41,458 nucleotides of DNA from Myroides injenensis M09-0166 (GCF_000246945.1 NZ_BAEX01000020.1:1-41458), one strand, 5' to 3'. Shown: positions 33,443 to 41,448, counted from the stretch's first letter. Made by a program: numbers and translations. The notes: a model not told the origin generated them from the sequence alone.

Positions 33443-34021
33443 ATGAAATTATCAATTCTTGCTTACGGAAACAAAGCATTAAAAGAAGACTGTACTCCAA
33501 TTACACCTGATTTTCCAGAACTAGATTTATTGATTGATAATATGTGGGAAACGATGGAGGGTGCTTATGGTTGTGGTTTGGCAGCACCACAAATTGACAA
33601 AACAATTCAACTTTTTGTAGTAGATAGTATTATAATGTATGAAAATGCTGATGATGAAGATAGAAAACGAAATTTTGTAGAAGGCGATACAGGAATACGT
33701 GAGACATTTATTAACGCTAAGATAATTGGAAAATCTGATGAAACTTGGGATGAAATAGAAGGATGCTTAAGTATTCCTGATATATTTAAGCGAGTTACTC
33801 GTCCTTGGTCTATTACTATTGAGTATCAAGATAGGGAGTTTAATAAGCATTTAAAAACTTTTTACGGAACTACAGCTAGGGTTATACAGCATGAATATGA
33901 TCATACTAGAGGTGTTTTATTTACCGACCGCTTGAGTTCTTTAGGTAAGAAACTTATTAATAATAAGTTGACTAAAATTATGTCAGGCAAAGTATTTACT
34001 GATTATAAAATGAAATTATAA
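33443..34021 (+). CDS. def: Peptide deformylase
   Basis: A 192-residue metalloenzyme that removes the N-formyl group from new proteins. Motif 1 is GCGLAAPQ at residues 43-50 (the usual second residue is often Ile or Val), motif 2 EGCLS contains the metal ligand Cys108, and motif 3 QHEYDH supplies His150, catalytic Glu151 and His154. After motif 3 the sequence reads TRGVLF where LxGxLF is typical. All catalytic residues are intact. The insertion RNFVEGDTGIRETFINAKI is common in Bacteroidota enzymes. Flavobacteria can carry more than one def; whether this is the main copy is unknown. A strong terminator follows. Confidence 0.93.
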   Translation: MKLSILAYGNKALKEDCTPITPDFPELDLLIDNMWETMEGAYGCGLAAPQIDKTIQLFVVDSIIMYENADDEDRKRNFVEGDTGIRETFINAKIIGKSDETWDEIEGCLSIPDIFKRVTRPWSITIEYQDREFNKHLKTFYGTTARVIQHEYDHTRGVLFTDRLSSLGKKLINNKLTKIMSGKVFTDYKMKL

Positions 34022-34054
34022 AAAAAAAGCTGAGAGTATATCTCAGCTTTTTTT
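34022..34054 (+). terminator. Terminator after def
   Basis: Stem GCTGAGA (34029-34035) / TCTCAGC (34041-34047), extended by A-T pairs on both sides, with a T7 tract directly after the stop codon. Confidence 0.92.
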
Positions 34055-34186
34055 GTAAAGTAATTAGTATAAAAGATTATCTCTTTCTATGTCTATTATG
34101 AAATATTTAGAATAGTTTGACAAAAGGGAAAAAAGAAAAGATTTTACATTTCTTATTTTCCCTAATGAGTATAAAAAATATAGTTA

Positions 34187-34513
34187 CTATTTATTTAAGA
34201 ATGTAAAACTATTAGCTGCCCAATTTCCAATAATAGGCAATGGCTTTTTCTTCTCATTAGCCGCATTAATAATACCAATAATCATCAATACTAAAAATAC
34301 ATATCCGATGTAACCGATAACTGCTAAACTAGGTAGAATACTTAATACTATTGTAATGATGATTTGAACGATAAAAGAAACAATAATTAAACCTAATGAC
34401 TGTTTTAAGTGATATTTTAATAAATCATCTGCTTTTTCTTTTCCTACAAAAAATGCAATAAGCCATCCAATAAGTGTAATGTAAGATACGATTGATAATG
34501 TTTTGTTATTCAT
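34187..34513 (-). CDS. DUF4870 small membrane protein
   Basis: A 108-residue protein with three or four hydrophobic segments. It opens with MNNKTLSIVSYITLIGWLIAFF and includes the DUF4870/Tic20-like motif KYHLKQSLGLIIVS, then two more helices and a C-terminal NAANEKKKPLPIIGNW. It is an inner-membrane protein of unknown function. A TAATTTTG promoter element lies at 34573-34580 on the minus strand, about 60 bases upstream. It appears to be a single-gene unit. Confidence 0.9.
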   Translation of the reverse strand: MNNKTLSIVSYITLIGWLIAFFVGKEKADDLLKYHLKQSLGLIIVSFIVQIIITIVLSILPSLAVIGYIGYVFLVLMIIGIINAANEKKKPLPIIGNWAANSFTFLNK

Positions 34514-34572
34514 AGTGGGTAATTTTTTTAATTAATATGTATTAATATATTGGTTACTTAAATTGTACATGA

Positions 34573-34580
34573 CAAAATTA
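34573..34580 (-). promoter_or_regulatory. Candidate promoter -7 element for the DUF4870 gene
   Basis: TAATTTTG on the minus strand, 59 bases before the ATG; no clear -33 partner. Confidence 0.45.
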
Positions 34581-34747
34581 TTAAACCCCTAGTTTCTTAA
34601 AATAGCTATTATTAGTGGTTTTTAAGATTTCTATAACTTATAGTGCTATTTTTCAATGTTATTTAAAGTACTATATGATTTTACAATTAATTATTTCTCT
34701 CTGAAAGTGAGGCTTTTTTTATGAGTAGATGTTAATGAGAAATTTTA

Positions 34748-34776
34748 TTGAATTAAAATTCAAAGTATTATCTTTG
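34748..34776 (+). promoter_or_regulatory. Promoter for the trhO operon
   Basis: TTG (34748-34750), 18 bases, then TATCTTTG (34769-34776). The ATG of trhO is 66 bases further on, so a leader of about 60 bases is expected. The remainder of the 329-bp gap before trhO shows no gene. Confidence 0.68.
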
Positions 34777-34842
34777 CCGAGAAATTCTTCCATTTAGGAT
34801 TTTAAAAAAATAGTAATAATTCTACACTTAAAATTATATAGC

Positions 34843-36201
34843 ATGCAACTGTATAACACCTTAAGCGCAGAAGAAAGAGCTGAACTTATTGAGCAAGCTG
34901 GCGAGAATCGTCTGACTTTATCTTTCTATGCGTACGCTAAAATCGAAGACCCACAACAATTTAGAGATGATTTATTCCTTGCTTGGAATGCACTTGATGC
35001 CTTAGGACGTATATACGTTGCGCATGAGGGTATTAATGCACAAATGTCTGTTCCAGCATCTAAATTTGATGAATTCAGAGCTACTTTAGAAGAGTATGAC
35101 TTTATGAGAGGCATCAGATTAAATGTGGCTGTTGAGCACGATGACTTATCATTTTTAAAGTTAACAGTAAAAGTTAGAAACAAGATTGTTGCTGATGGTC
35201 TTAACGATGATACCTTTGATGTTACAAATAAAGGAATTCATTTAAAAGCAAAAGAGTTTAATGAACTTCTGGCAGATCCTAATACAGTAGTAGTGGATTT
35301 TCGAAATCACTATGAAAGTGAAGTAGGGCACTTTGTAGGTGCAATTACTCCTGATGTTGACACTTTTAGAGAGTCTCTTCCGATTATTAAAGAACAGTTA
35401 GAGGAGATTAAAGAAGAGAAGAACCTATTAATGTACTGTACTGGTGGTATTCGCTGTGAGAAAGCATCTGCTTATTTTAAACATCACGGATTCAAGAATG
35501 TTTACCAATTAGAGGGGGGAATTATCGAGTATACTCGTCAAGTTAAGGCTGAAGGTCTTGAAAGTAAATTTATTGGTAAAAACTTTGTTTTTGACCACCG
35601 TTTAGGGGAAAGAATTACTGATGACGTGATTGCTAATTGCCATCAATGTGGTAAACCTTGTGATACACACGTTAACTGTGCTAATGAAGCTTGTCATTTA
35701 TTGTTTATACAATGTGATGAATGCGCTGAAAAAATGCACGGTTGTTGTTCTGATCACTGTTTAGAAGTTATTCAGTTACCAGAAGAAGAACAAAAACGTC
35801 TACGTCAAGGTGTTCAAAAAGGGAATTTAATATTCAAAAAGGGAAGATCAGAATCTTTACAGTTTCAAAAGGAGCGCAATGTTTTTGAAGAGATAAAGGC
35901 TGTAAAAGTTAGTACAGTTACGCAAATCAGAAAAAAACAAGCTGAGAAAAAAATCTTGGTAGGTGTGGCTCAACATTACTTTACTAAAGTTAGTGTAGGG
36001 CAATTTGAAATAAACAAAGAGATTAAAGTAGGTGATAAAATTGCCATTGTAGGTCCAACGACAGGCGACGAGCGTTTGACTATTGAAAAAATGATGGTAA
36101 ATGGTACAGAAGTTAAAGAGGCGAAAGAAGGGGATAGAATGACAATGGAGTTAAACTTCCGTATTCGAAAAAACGATCAAGTATACAAAATAATAGACTA
36201 A
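34843..36201 (+). CDS. trhO: tRNA uridine(34) hydroxylase TrhO with an extra U32-type C-terminal domain
   Basis: A rhodanese-family enzyme that makes 5-hydroxyuridine at the wobble base of tRNA using O2, as shown for E. coli TrhO (YceA). The N-terminal UPF0176 domain (residues about 5-100) is followed by a rhodanese domain with the catalytic Cys199 in MYCTGGIRCEKA. A Cys-rich, probably zinc-binding region comes next (about 262-305; CHQCGKPC, CANEACH, CDECAEKMHGCC). The protein is 452 residues, about 100 longer than E. coli TrhO. The extra C-terminus (369-452, starting KKILVGVAQHYF) is about half identical to the end of the next protein, a U32 family member. The gap to that gene is 10 bases. 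No frameshift or stop separates the extension, so the fusion is real. Confidence 0.93.
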   Translation: MQLYNTLSAEERAELIEQAGENRLTLSFYAYAKIEDPQQFRDDLFLAWNALDALGRIYVAHEGINAQMSVPASKFDEFRATLEEYDFMRGIRLNVAVEHDDLSFLKLTVKVRNKIVADGLNDDTFDVTNKGIHLKAKEFNELLADPNTVVVDFRNHYESEVGHFVGAITPDVDTFRESLPIIKEQLEEIKEEKNLLMYCTGGIRCEKASAYFKHHGFKNVYQLEGGIIEYTRQVKAEGLESKFIGKNFVFDHRLGERITDDVIANCHQCGKPCDTHVNCANEACHLLFIQCDECAEKMHGCCSDHCLEVIQLPEEEQKRLRQGVQKGNLIFKKGRSESLQFQKERNVFEEIKAVKVSTVTQIRKKQAEKKILVGVAQHYFTKVSVGQFEINKEIKVGDKIAIVGPTTGDERLTIEKMMVNGTEVKEAKEGDRMTMELNFRIRKNDQVYKIID

Positions 36202-36211
36202 TAAGATTAAT

Positions 36212-37453
36212 ATGACAGTTTCAGGAAGAATTGAGTTAATGGCTCCTGCAGGTAATTTTGAATCTTTACAAGCCGCACTAGACAACGGTGCTGATTCAGT
36301 TTACTTTGGAGTTGATCAATTGAATATGCGTGCACGTTCAACAGTCAATTTCTCAATTGATGATTTGGAGGAGATTGCAAGACGTTGTAAAGAAAAAAAT
36401 GTAAGAACTTATTTAACGTTGAATACGATTATTTATGACCACGATTTATCAGTAGTCAAAGTATTGTTGAATAAGGCAAAAGAAGCTGGGCTTACTGCTG
36501 TTATCGCAGCGGATCAAGCTGTTATTGCTTCTGCTAGAGCAATAGGTTTAGAAGTACATATTTCTACACAATTGAATGTAACGAATATTGAAACTGTTAA
36601 GTTCTATAGTTTATTTGCTGACACGATAGTATTATCACGTGAGTTGAGTTTGCGACAAGTAAAGAAAATTACTGAAGCAATAGAGCGTGAACAAGTTAAG
36701 GGACCTTCTGGAAATCTTGTAGAGATTGAGATATTTGGTCATGGAGCTTTATGTATGGCGGTATCTGGTAAGTGTTATTTGAGTCTGCATTCACATAACT
36801 CTTCTGCGAATAGAGGAGCTTGTAAGCAGAATTGTAGAAAGAAATACACTGTAATTGACCAAGAAAGTGGTTTCGAAATTGAAATAGACAATGAGTATAT
36901 GATGTCTCCTAAAGACTTATGTACTTTAGATTTCTTAGATCAAGTAATTGATGCAGGTGCTAAAGTATTAAAGTTAGAGGGGCGCGGGCGTGCTCCTGAA
37001 TATGTGGCTACTGTTGTACGTACTTATAGAGAAGCTATTGATGCTATAGCTGAAGGTACTTACTCAGAAGAAAAAGTGGCTGAATGGATGAAAGCTTTAG
37101 AGACTGTTTACAATCGCGGTTTTTGGAGTGGTTATTATCTAGGTCAAAAACTTGGTGAATGGAGTGACAATCCTGGAAGTAACGCTACACAGAAAAAAGT
37201 ATATGTAGGAAAAGCGGCTCACTATTTTCAAAAAGCTTCTATTGGAGAGTTTAAGATCGAAGCCTATGATATTAAAATAGGAGATAAGATTTTAATTACT
37301 GGACCTAGTACCGGCGCACAAGAACTTGTTATCGAAGAAATGTATGTCAATGAAAAGGCAGTCGAGAAAGCGACAAAAGGTGATGATTGTACTTTTAAAT
37401 TGCCTTTCCGTATTCGTCTGTCAGATAAGTTGTATAAAATTGTTGAAGCATAA
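36212..37453 (+). CDS. trhP: U32 family protein, probable prephenate-dependent tRNA hydroxylase TrhP
   Basis: A 413-residue U32 'peptidase' family protein of the YegQ/TrhP type. The N-terminal TIM-barrel-like part begins IELMAPAGNFESLQAALDNGADSVYFG. Four conserved cysteines (Cys181, Cys188, Cys204, Cys208 in GALCMAVSGKC and RGACKQNC) are spaced to hold an Fe-S cluster. The C-terminal beta-barrel domain (328-413) starts KKVYVGKAAHYF. In E. coli TrhP forms 5-hydroxyuridine in tRNA using prephenate and depends on Fe-S biogenesis. Assignment to TrhP rather than another U32 member rests on the full C-terminal domain and on the TrhO neighbour. Its stop shares one base with the ferredoxin start (TAATG), implying coupling. 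Confidence 0.88.
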   Translation: MTVSGRIELMAPAGNFESLQAALDNGADSVYFGVDQLNMRARSTVNFSIDDLEEIARRCKEKNVRTYLTLNTIIYDHDLSVVKVLLNKAKEAGLTAVIAADQAVIASARAIGLEVHISTQLNVTNIETVKFYSLFADTIVLSRELSLRQVKKITEAIEREQVKGPSGNLVEIEIFGHGALCMAVSGKCYLSLHSHNSSANRGACKQNCRKKYTVIDQESGFEIEIDNEYMMSPKDLCTLDFLDQVIDAGAKVLKLEGRGRAPEYVATVVRTYREAIDAIAEGTYSEEKVAEWMKALETVYNRGFWSGYYLGQKLGEWSDNPGSNATQKKVYVGKAAHYFQKASIGEFKIEAYDIKIGDKILITGPSTGAQELVIEEMYVNEKAVEKATKGDDCTFKLPFRIRLSDKLYKIVEA

Positions 37454-37683
37454 TGATAGTCGTTACCTTACAGAGAGATAAATGTATTGGTTGTAACTAT
37501 TGTGTTGAAGTTGCGCCACAACAATTTCAAATGTCCAAGAAAGACGGTAAAACGGTATTGTTAAAATCGGTGAACAATAAGGGATTTCATACTTTAAAGT
37601 CACCTGATTATACTATATTAGATAGTTGTGAGCAGGCAGAAAAGGTTTGTCCTGTTCATATTATTAAAGTTAAAGATATTTAA
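37453..37683 (+). CDS. Single-cluster 4Fe-4S ferredoxin
   Basis: A 76-residue ferredoxin. The cysteines are Cys11, Cys14 and Cys17 (CIGCNYC), Cys59, and Cys66 in CP. Cys11, 14, 17 and 66 fit a single 4Fe-4S site (CxxCxxC...CP); Cys59 may be an extra residue or structural. The start overlaps the trhP stop by one base. An electron carrier joined this tightly to trhP suggests that it supplies electrons or supports the Fe-S cluster of TrhP. That link is an inference; I know of no required ferredoxin for TrhP in E. coli. Confidence 0.88.
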   Translation: MIVVTLQRDKCIGCNYCVEVAPQQFQMSKKDGKTVLLKSVNNKGFHTLKSPDYTILDSCEQAEKVCPVHIIKVKDI

Positions 37684-37684
37684 T

Positions 37685-38041
37685 ATGAGAAAGATATATT
37701 ACTTAAGCACTTGTGGTACTTGTAAGCGTATTTTAAGTGAAATGCCTGATTTAGATACTTTCGAGTTACAAGAAATTAAAAAGAATCCTGTAACTGAATC
37801 TCAATTAGAAGAAATGTACAAACTTGTTGGTAGTTATGAGAAACTATTTAATAAGAGAGCACAATTGTATAAAAGTGAGGGGTTAAAAGATAAGAATTTT
37901 CAAGAGGAAGACTTTAAAAAACTTATTCTTGAGCAATATACTTTCTTGAATCGTCCCGTAATGTTTATTGATGGTGTTATTTACGTGGGAAATAGCAAGA
38001 AAACAGTAGAAGCTGCCATAGAGCAAGTTAAGAAGAAGTAA
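37685..38041 (+). CDS. ArsC/Spx-family thioredoxin-fold protein
   Basis: A 118-residue ArsC/Spx-like protein. It starts MRKIYYLSTCGTCKRIL with a CxxC pair (Cys10, Cys13) and continues with the family's TESQLEEM and RPVMFIDGVIYVGN blocks. A longer frame begins at 37628 inside the ferredoxin gene, but the start at 37685, one base after the ferredoxin stop, matches the family. Members are arsenate reductases, Spx-type RNA polymerase regulators or uncharacterised redox proteins. No arsenic genes are nearby, so I do not call it arsC. It is the last gene of trhO-trhP-ferredoxin and precedes a strong terminator. Confidence 0.86.
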   Translation: MRKIYYLSTCGTCKRILSEMPDLDTFELQEIKKNPVTESQLEEMYKLVGSYEKLFNKRAQLYKSEGLKDKNFQEEDFKKLILEQYTFLNRPVMFIDGVIYVGNSKKTVEAAIEQVKKK

Positions 38042-38067
38042 GAAATAAAATATTATCTCTATATAAT

Positions 38068-38104
38068 ACCCCAATAAGTTCACACTTATTGGGGTGTTTT
38101 TTTT
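38068..38104 (+). terminator. Terminator of the trhO-trhP-ferredoxin-ArsC operon
   Basis: Stem ACCCCAATAAGT (38068-38079) / ACTTATTGGGGT (38084-38095), 12 perfect pairs with a 4-base loop, followed by GTTTTTTTT. Confidence 0.93.
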
Positions 38105-38146
38105 ATATTCTCATGCGCAGACAAGATTCCTTTCTTAGATTCCTTC

Positions 38147-38154
38147 TACTTTTG
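38147..38154 (+). promoter_or_regulatory. Candidate promoter -7 element for the DHFR-like gene
   Basis: TACTTTTG matches TAnnTTTG and ends 24 bases before the ATG at 38179. No obvious -33 TTTG at 17-23 bases. Confidence 0.5.
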
Positions 38155-38178
38155 TAGTCTTATGTAATAGATTAAATT

Positions 38179-38706
38179 ATGAGACAAGTAATATTATATA
38201 TTTCATGCAGTATTGATGGTTATATCGCCCAAGTAAACGATGATTTAAGTTTTTTAAATATTGTTGCACAGGAAGGTGAAGATTATGGATATAATTCATT
38301 CATTTCATCTGTAGACACTGTTATTTTAGGTAAGCGAACTTATGATTGGGTTACTAAGGCAACAGGTGAGTATCATCATTTGGACAAAGAAAGCTATGTA
38401 ATAACTCATCGTGAATTACCGAAAGAAGGGAATGTTCATTTTTATAATGGTGATATTAGTGAATTAATTATGAGTTTGAAAAAAAAGCAGGGAGCGAATA
38501 TCTTTTGCGATGGGGGCGCGCAGATAGTACATGCTTTGCTAAACGAGAGATTGATAGATGAGGTTATTATTTCGTTTATACCTATTCTATTAGGTGGAGG
38601 GATAAAGCTCTTTAATGAAGGATTTCCACTTCAAAACTTAAAATTGCTTTCTTCTAAAAATTATCCTTCAGGGTTAGTACAACTACATTATTCTATTTTG
38701 AAATAG
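38179..38706 (+). CDS. Dihydrofolate reductase-like (RibD C-terminal domain) protein
   Basis: A 175-residue NADPH-dependent reductase-fold protein of the RibD_C/DHFR superfamily. It opens with VILYISCSIDGYIA, has VDTVILGKRTYDWV, then the nucleotide-binding block IFCDGGAQIVHALL and DEVIISFIPILLGGGIKLF. This is the YwjB/YyaP-type branch, whose substrates are mostly unknown; it is not the essential folate enzyme. It appears monocistronic with its own promoter. Horizontal mobility is possible for this family, but nothing here suggests recent transfer. Confidence 0.87.
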   Translation: MRQVILYISCSIDGYIAQVNDDLSFLNIVAQEGEDYGYNSFISSVDTVILGKRTYDWVTKATGEYHHLDKESYVITHRELPKEGNVHFYNGDISELIMSLKKKQGANIFCDGGAQIVHALLNERLIDEVIISFIPILLGGGIKLFNEGFPLQNLKLLSSKNYPSGLVQLHYSILK

Positions 38707-39177
38707 ACTTATAGATTATAAAAATGCTCCTATTGTTAAAATTTCGACAGAAGAACAAATATAAATATAGAATGGTATCTTTTTTGATATTATTTAATAT
38801 GTGTTTTTATTATAAATTATTATTGAAAATCAAAAATATAAATTAACCTATATTGTTGGTTTATAGTAATTTATGGTGTTGTGTAAAAAAATATTTGTTT
38901 TTTTATGTGACCAAATGTGAATCTTGCTGTCTTAATATCGAAACGAAAGGGAGAAATTGCTATGAAATCCTTTCGAAAAGTGTTTTTAAGTGTATAGTGA
39001 ATTTGGTTGGAATTTACATTAAACGGACTATAATCGAATTTAGGGGTAAAGTAGATTTAGACGTGTAAATTTTTAAGTCACTATGGTGAGTATTACAAGT
39101 TGTAATGCTTTTCAGTTATGATTGTTTTGGTTTTACTTCAGTACAAGTTAGATTGAATTATGTTGAAGTAAGAAATT

Positions 39178-39207
39178 AAAAAGAGGGAGCTTGCTCCCTC
39201 TTTTTTT
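39178..39207 (+). terminator. Strong intrinsic terminator without an adjacent upstream gene
   Basis: Stem AAAAAGAGGGAG / CTCCCTCTTTTT with a tight CTTG loop and a T-tract. It is 470 bases after the DHFR-like gene, so it may end a non-coding RNA or a very long 3' UTR. Confidence 0.88.
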
Positions 39208-39312
39208 GTTTGAAACTTTTTTTATGTGTTATATAATTCTCTTTTTTTTAAGATTTTGTTCTCGTTTAGGATGATTTTATACTATAATAGAGCTATTTAG
39301 TTGAGATTTTAG

Positions 39313-39320
39313 TACCTTTG
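39313..39320 (+). promoter_or_regulatory. Candidate promoter -7 element for yicC-gmk-nadD
   Basis: TACCTTTG matches TAnnTTTG and ends 21 bases before the yicC ATG. The -33 region is indistinct. Confidence 0.55.
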
Positions 39321-39341
39321 TGGCTATTATTTTTTTAGAAT

Positions 39342-40201
39342 ATGATACATTCGATGACCGGATTCGGTAAGGCATGTTTGCAATTACCTACCAAAAAAAT
39401 CACAGTAGAGGTTAAGTCTTTAAACAGTAAAAATTTAGATTTAAATGTACGTCTACCTTTGACTTATAGAGAAAAGGAATTACCACTTCGCAATGTAATT
39501 GCTCAAGAATTAGAAAGAGGAAAAGTTGACTTTTCTTTGTATTGCGAAATTACTGCTGAGGAGACATCTAATAAGATTAATGGTCCGATTGTATTATCGT
39601 ATATCAAACAAATGCAAGAGATTATTCCTGATGCTGACGCAACAGAATTAATGAAGATGGCTGTAAGAATGCCTGATGCATTAAAAGTAGAGCGTTTAGA
39701 ATTAGATGAAAATGAATGGACTGAAATTGAAAAAGTAATAAAAGAAGCATTAGTAATATTAATGAGTTTAGACTTAGTGAAGGGCGTTCTTTAGAGAATG
39801 ACTTTAGAATCCGTATTGCTAATATAAATGATGCTTTACAACAAGTAATTGAGTTAGATCACGAAAGAATTCTTACTGTTAAGGAAAGACTTCGCAATAA
39901 TTTGCAAGAACTTCAGGTAACAGTAGATGAAAACCGTTTTGAACAAGAGGTGATTTACTATCTTGAAAAAATGGATATTACAGAAGAGAAAGTTCGTCTT
40001 ACTAAACATTTGGAGTACTTCTTAGAAACCTTGAATGGCAAAGAAGCTAATGGACGTAAACTTGGTTTTATTTCTCAAGAAATGGGACGAGAGATTAATA
40101 CGATGGGTTCTAAATCTAATCATGCAGAAATGCAAAAGTTAGTTGTTAGAATGAAAGATGAACTAGAGAAGATTAAAGAACAAGTTTTAAACGTTCTATA
40201 A
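39342..40201 (+). pseudogene. yicC: YicC-family endoribonuclease, disrupted by a 1-base frameshift
   Basis: Two frames encode one YicC protein. The first (39342-39794) begins MIHSMTGFGKACLQL with the family's VEVKSLNSKNLDLNVRLP and GKVDFSLY, and ends out of frame as LVILMSLDLVKGVL. The second resumes at about 39758 as INEFRLSEGRSLENDF and runs to 40201, including the C-terminal family signature FISQEMGREINTMGSKSN. Adding one A at about 39755-39756 (GTAATATT to GTAAATATT) gives an uninterrupted protein of about 286 residues, normal for the family. E. coli YicC is an endoribonuclease involved in small RNA turnover. The gene heads yicC-gmk-nadD. The short A-run makes a sequencing error as plausible as a true mutation. 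Confidence 0.9.
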
Positions 40202-40233
40202 TTCTTATATAAATATTATTTGAAGCTTTTATT

Positions 40234-40812
40234 ATGAAGAAAGGTAAACTAATTGTTTTTTCTGCACCTTCAGGATCTGGGAAGACAACGATTGTAAGAC
40301 ATTTACTTGAGCAAGAAGATTTGAACTTAGAATTTTCTATTTCATGTACTTCTAGAGCTCCTAGAGGAGAAGAGATTAACGGAAAAGACTATTATTTCAT
40401 CTCCTTAGAGGATTTCAAAAAGCATATTAAAAATGAAGACTTCTTAGAATGGGAAGAAGTATATCGCGATAATTTTTATGGAACGCTTAAGTCTGAAGTT
40501 GAAAGAATATGGGCGGAAGGAAAGAATGTAATATTTGATATTGATGTAGCTGGAGGATTGCGTATTAAACGTAAGTTTCCTGAAGAAACTATTGCAGTAT
40601 TTGTAAAACCACCAAGCATTGACGAATTAAAAATACGCTTGAAAAAACGTTCTACAGAAAGTGATGATAAAATAAATATGCGTATTGCTAAAGCATCTGT
40701 CGAATTAGCTACTGCTCCTCAGTTCGATAAGATTATTAAGAACTACGACTTAGATACAGCTAAAGCAGAAGCTACTCAGCTAGTAAAAGATTTTATACAA
40801 TCAGAAAAATAG
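40234..40812 (+). CDS. gmk: Guanylate kinase
   Basis: A 192-residue guanylate kinase converting GMP to GDP. The P-loop APSGSGKTT is at residues 11-19. The GMP-binding block SCTSRAPRGEEINGKDYYF and the NFYGT motif follow, and IFDIDVAGGLRIKRKFPEETIAVFVKPPS completes the core. Length is standard. It begins 33 bases after yicC and ends 13 bases before nadD, a gene order I recall as common in Bacteroidota. Confidence 0.97.
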   Translation: MKKGKLIVFSAPSGSGKTTIVRHLLEQEDLNLEFSISCTSRAPRGEEINGKDYYFISLEDFKKHIKNEDFLEWEEVYRDNFYGTLKSEVERIWAEGKNVIFDIDVAGGLRIKRKFPEETIAVFVKPPSIDELKIRLKKRSTESDDKINMRIAKASVELATAPQFDKIIKNYDLDTAKAEATQLVKDFIQSEK

Positions 40813-40824
40813 AATAATATTATT

Positions 40825-41412
40825 ATGAAGGTTGGTTTATACTTTGGTACGTTTAACCCTATACACGTTGGTCATCTAGTTATTGCAAACCATATGGTGC
40901 AATATACTGATTTAGATGAGGTGTGGATGGTAGTAACTCCTCATAGTCCTTTAAAGAAGAAAAAAGGCTTGCTAGAAGATTTTCATAGAATACATATGGT
41001 AAATTTAGCAACTACGGACTATGATTATATAAAACCTTCTGATATAGAATTTAATTTGCCTCAGCCGAATTATACTATTAATACGATGGCTCATTTACAC
41101 GAGCGATATCCAAAGTATGAATTTGCTTTATTAATGGGGCAAGATAACCTAGATAGTTTTCCAAAATGGAAGAATTATGAGGTGTTACTAGAGCGTTATT
41201 CGATTTATGTCTATCCTCGAATATTTGAAGATAGAATGGAGAGTAATCCTCTTTTGTCTCATCCTAATATTCACTTAGTAGAGAATGCTCCTATTATGGA
41301 GATTTCAGCTACCTTCATTAGGGATTCTATTAAGAATGGAAAAAATATAGAACCACTATTAGATAAAGAGGTCTGGAAATATATAGATCACAATCTATTC
41401 TATAAGAAATAA
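40825..41412 (+). CDS. nadD: Nicotinate-nucleotide adenylyltransferase
   Basis: A 195-residue NadD that joins nicotinate mononucleotide and ATP to form deamido-NAD, a late step of NAD synthesis. The nucleotidyltransferase motif GTFNPIHVGH is at residues 8-17, with the catalytic pair His14/His17. The second signature ISATFIRD is near the C-terminus, and the substrate loop region has LMGQDNLDSFPKWKNYEVLL. Length is normal. It is the last visible gene of yicC-gmk-nadD. Confidence 0.96.
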   Translation: MKVGLYFGTFNPIHVGHLVIANHMVQYTDLDEVWMVVTPHSPLKKKKGLLEDFHRIHMVNLATTDYDYIKPSDIEFNLPQPNYTINTMAHLHERYPKYEFALLMGQDNLDSFPKWKNYEVLLERYSIYVYPRIFEDRMESNPLLSHPNIHLVENAPIMEISATFIRDSIKNGKNIEPLLDKEVWKYIDHNLFYKK

Positions 41413-41419
41413 ATATGTA

Positions 41420-41448
41420 TAAAAAAAGGAATGCATTTAAGCATTCCA
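41420..41448 (-). terminator. Terminator hairpin at the window end, oriented for a minus-strand gene
   Basis: Stem GGAATGC (41428-41434) / GCATTCC (41441-41447). The T-tract exists only on the minus strand (seven A on the plus-strand left side), so it probably ends a convergent gene just outside the window and may also stop nadD transcripts. Confidence 0.7.

Larger units (their letters stand above)
38707..39341. other. 635-bp region between the DHFR-like gene and yicC, with an orphan terminator
   Basis: A 71-codon plus-strand frame (38853-39068) exists but its sequence (Cys/Lys/Ile-rich, no start context, no known domain) does not look like a gene. The stretch includes a hairpin CGAAAGG/CCTTTCG (38944-38950 / 38969-38975), a small one TCAC-TATG-GTGA (39078-39089), ATTACAA-G-TTGTAAT (39092-39106), and a strong terminator at 39178-39207. 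These features would fit a structured non-coding RNA of roughly 250-350 bases ending there. I cannot assign a family. Confidence 0.45.

Noticed and set aside
36212-37453. U32 protein as a collagenase-type secreted peptidase
   Set aside because: No signal peptide, and the Cys set, C-terminal barrel and trhO neighbour fit a tRNA-hydroxylating TrhP rather than a protease.
37628-38041. Longer start for the ArsC-like protein at 37628
   Set aside because: It would overlap most of the ferredoxin 3' end; the start at 37685 matches the family N-terminus and sits one base after the ferredoxin stop.
38853-39068. 71-codon plus-strand frame in the DHFR-yicC gap
   Set aside because: No promoter, no family resemblance and atypical composition; more likely chance in AT-rich non-coding DNA.
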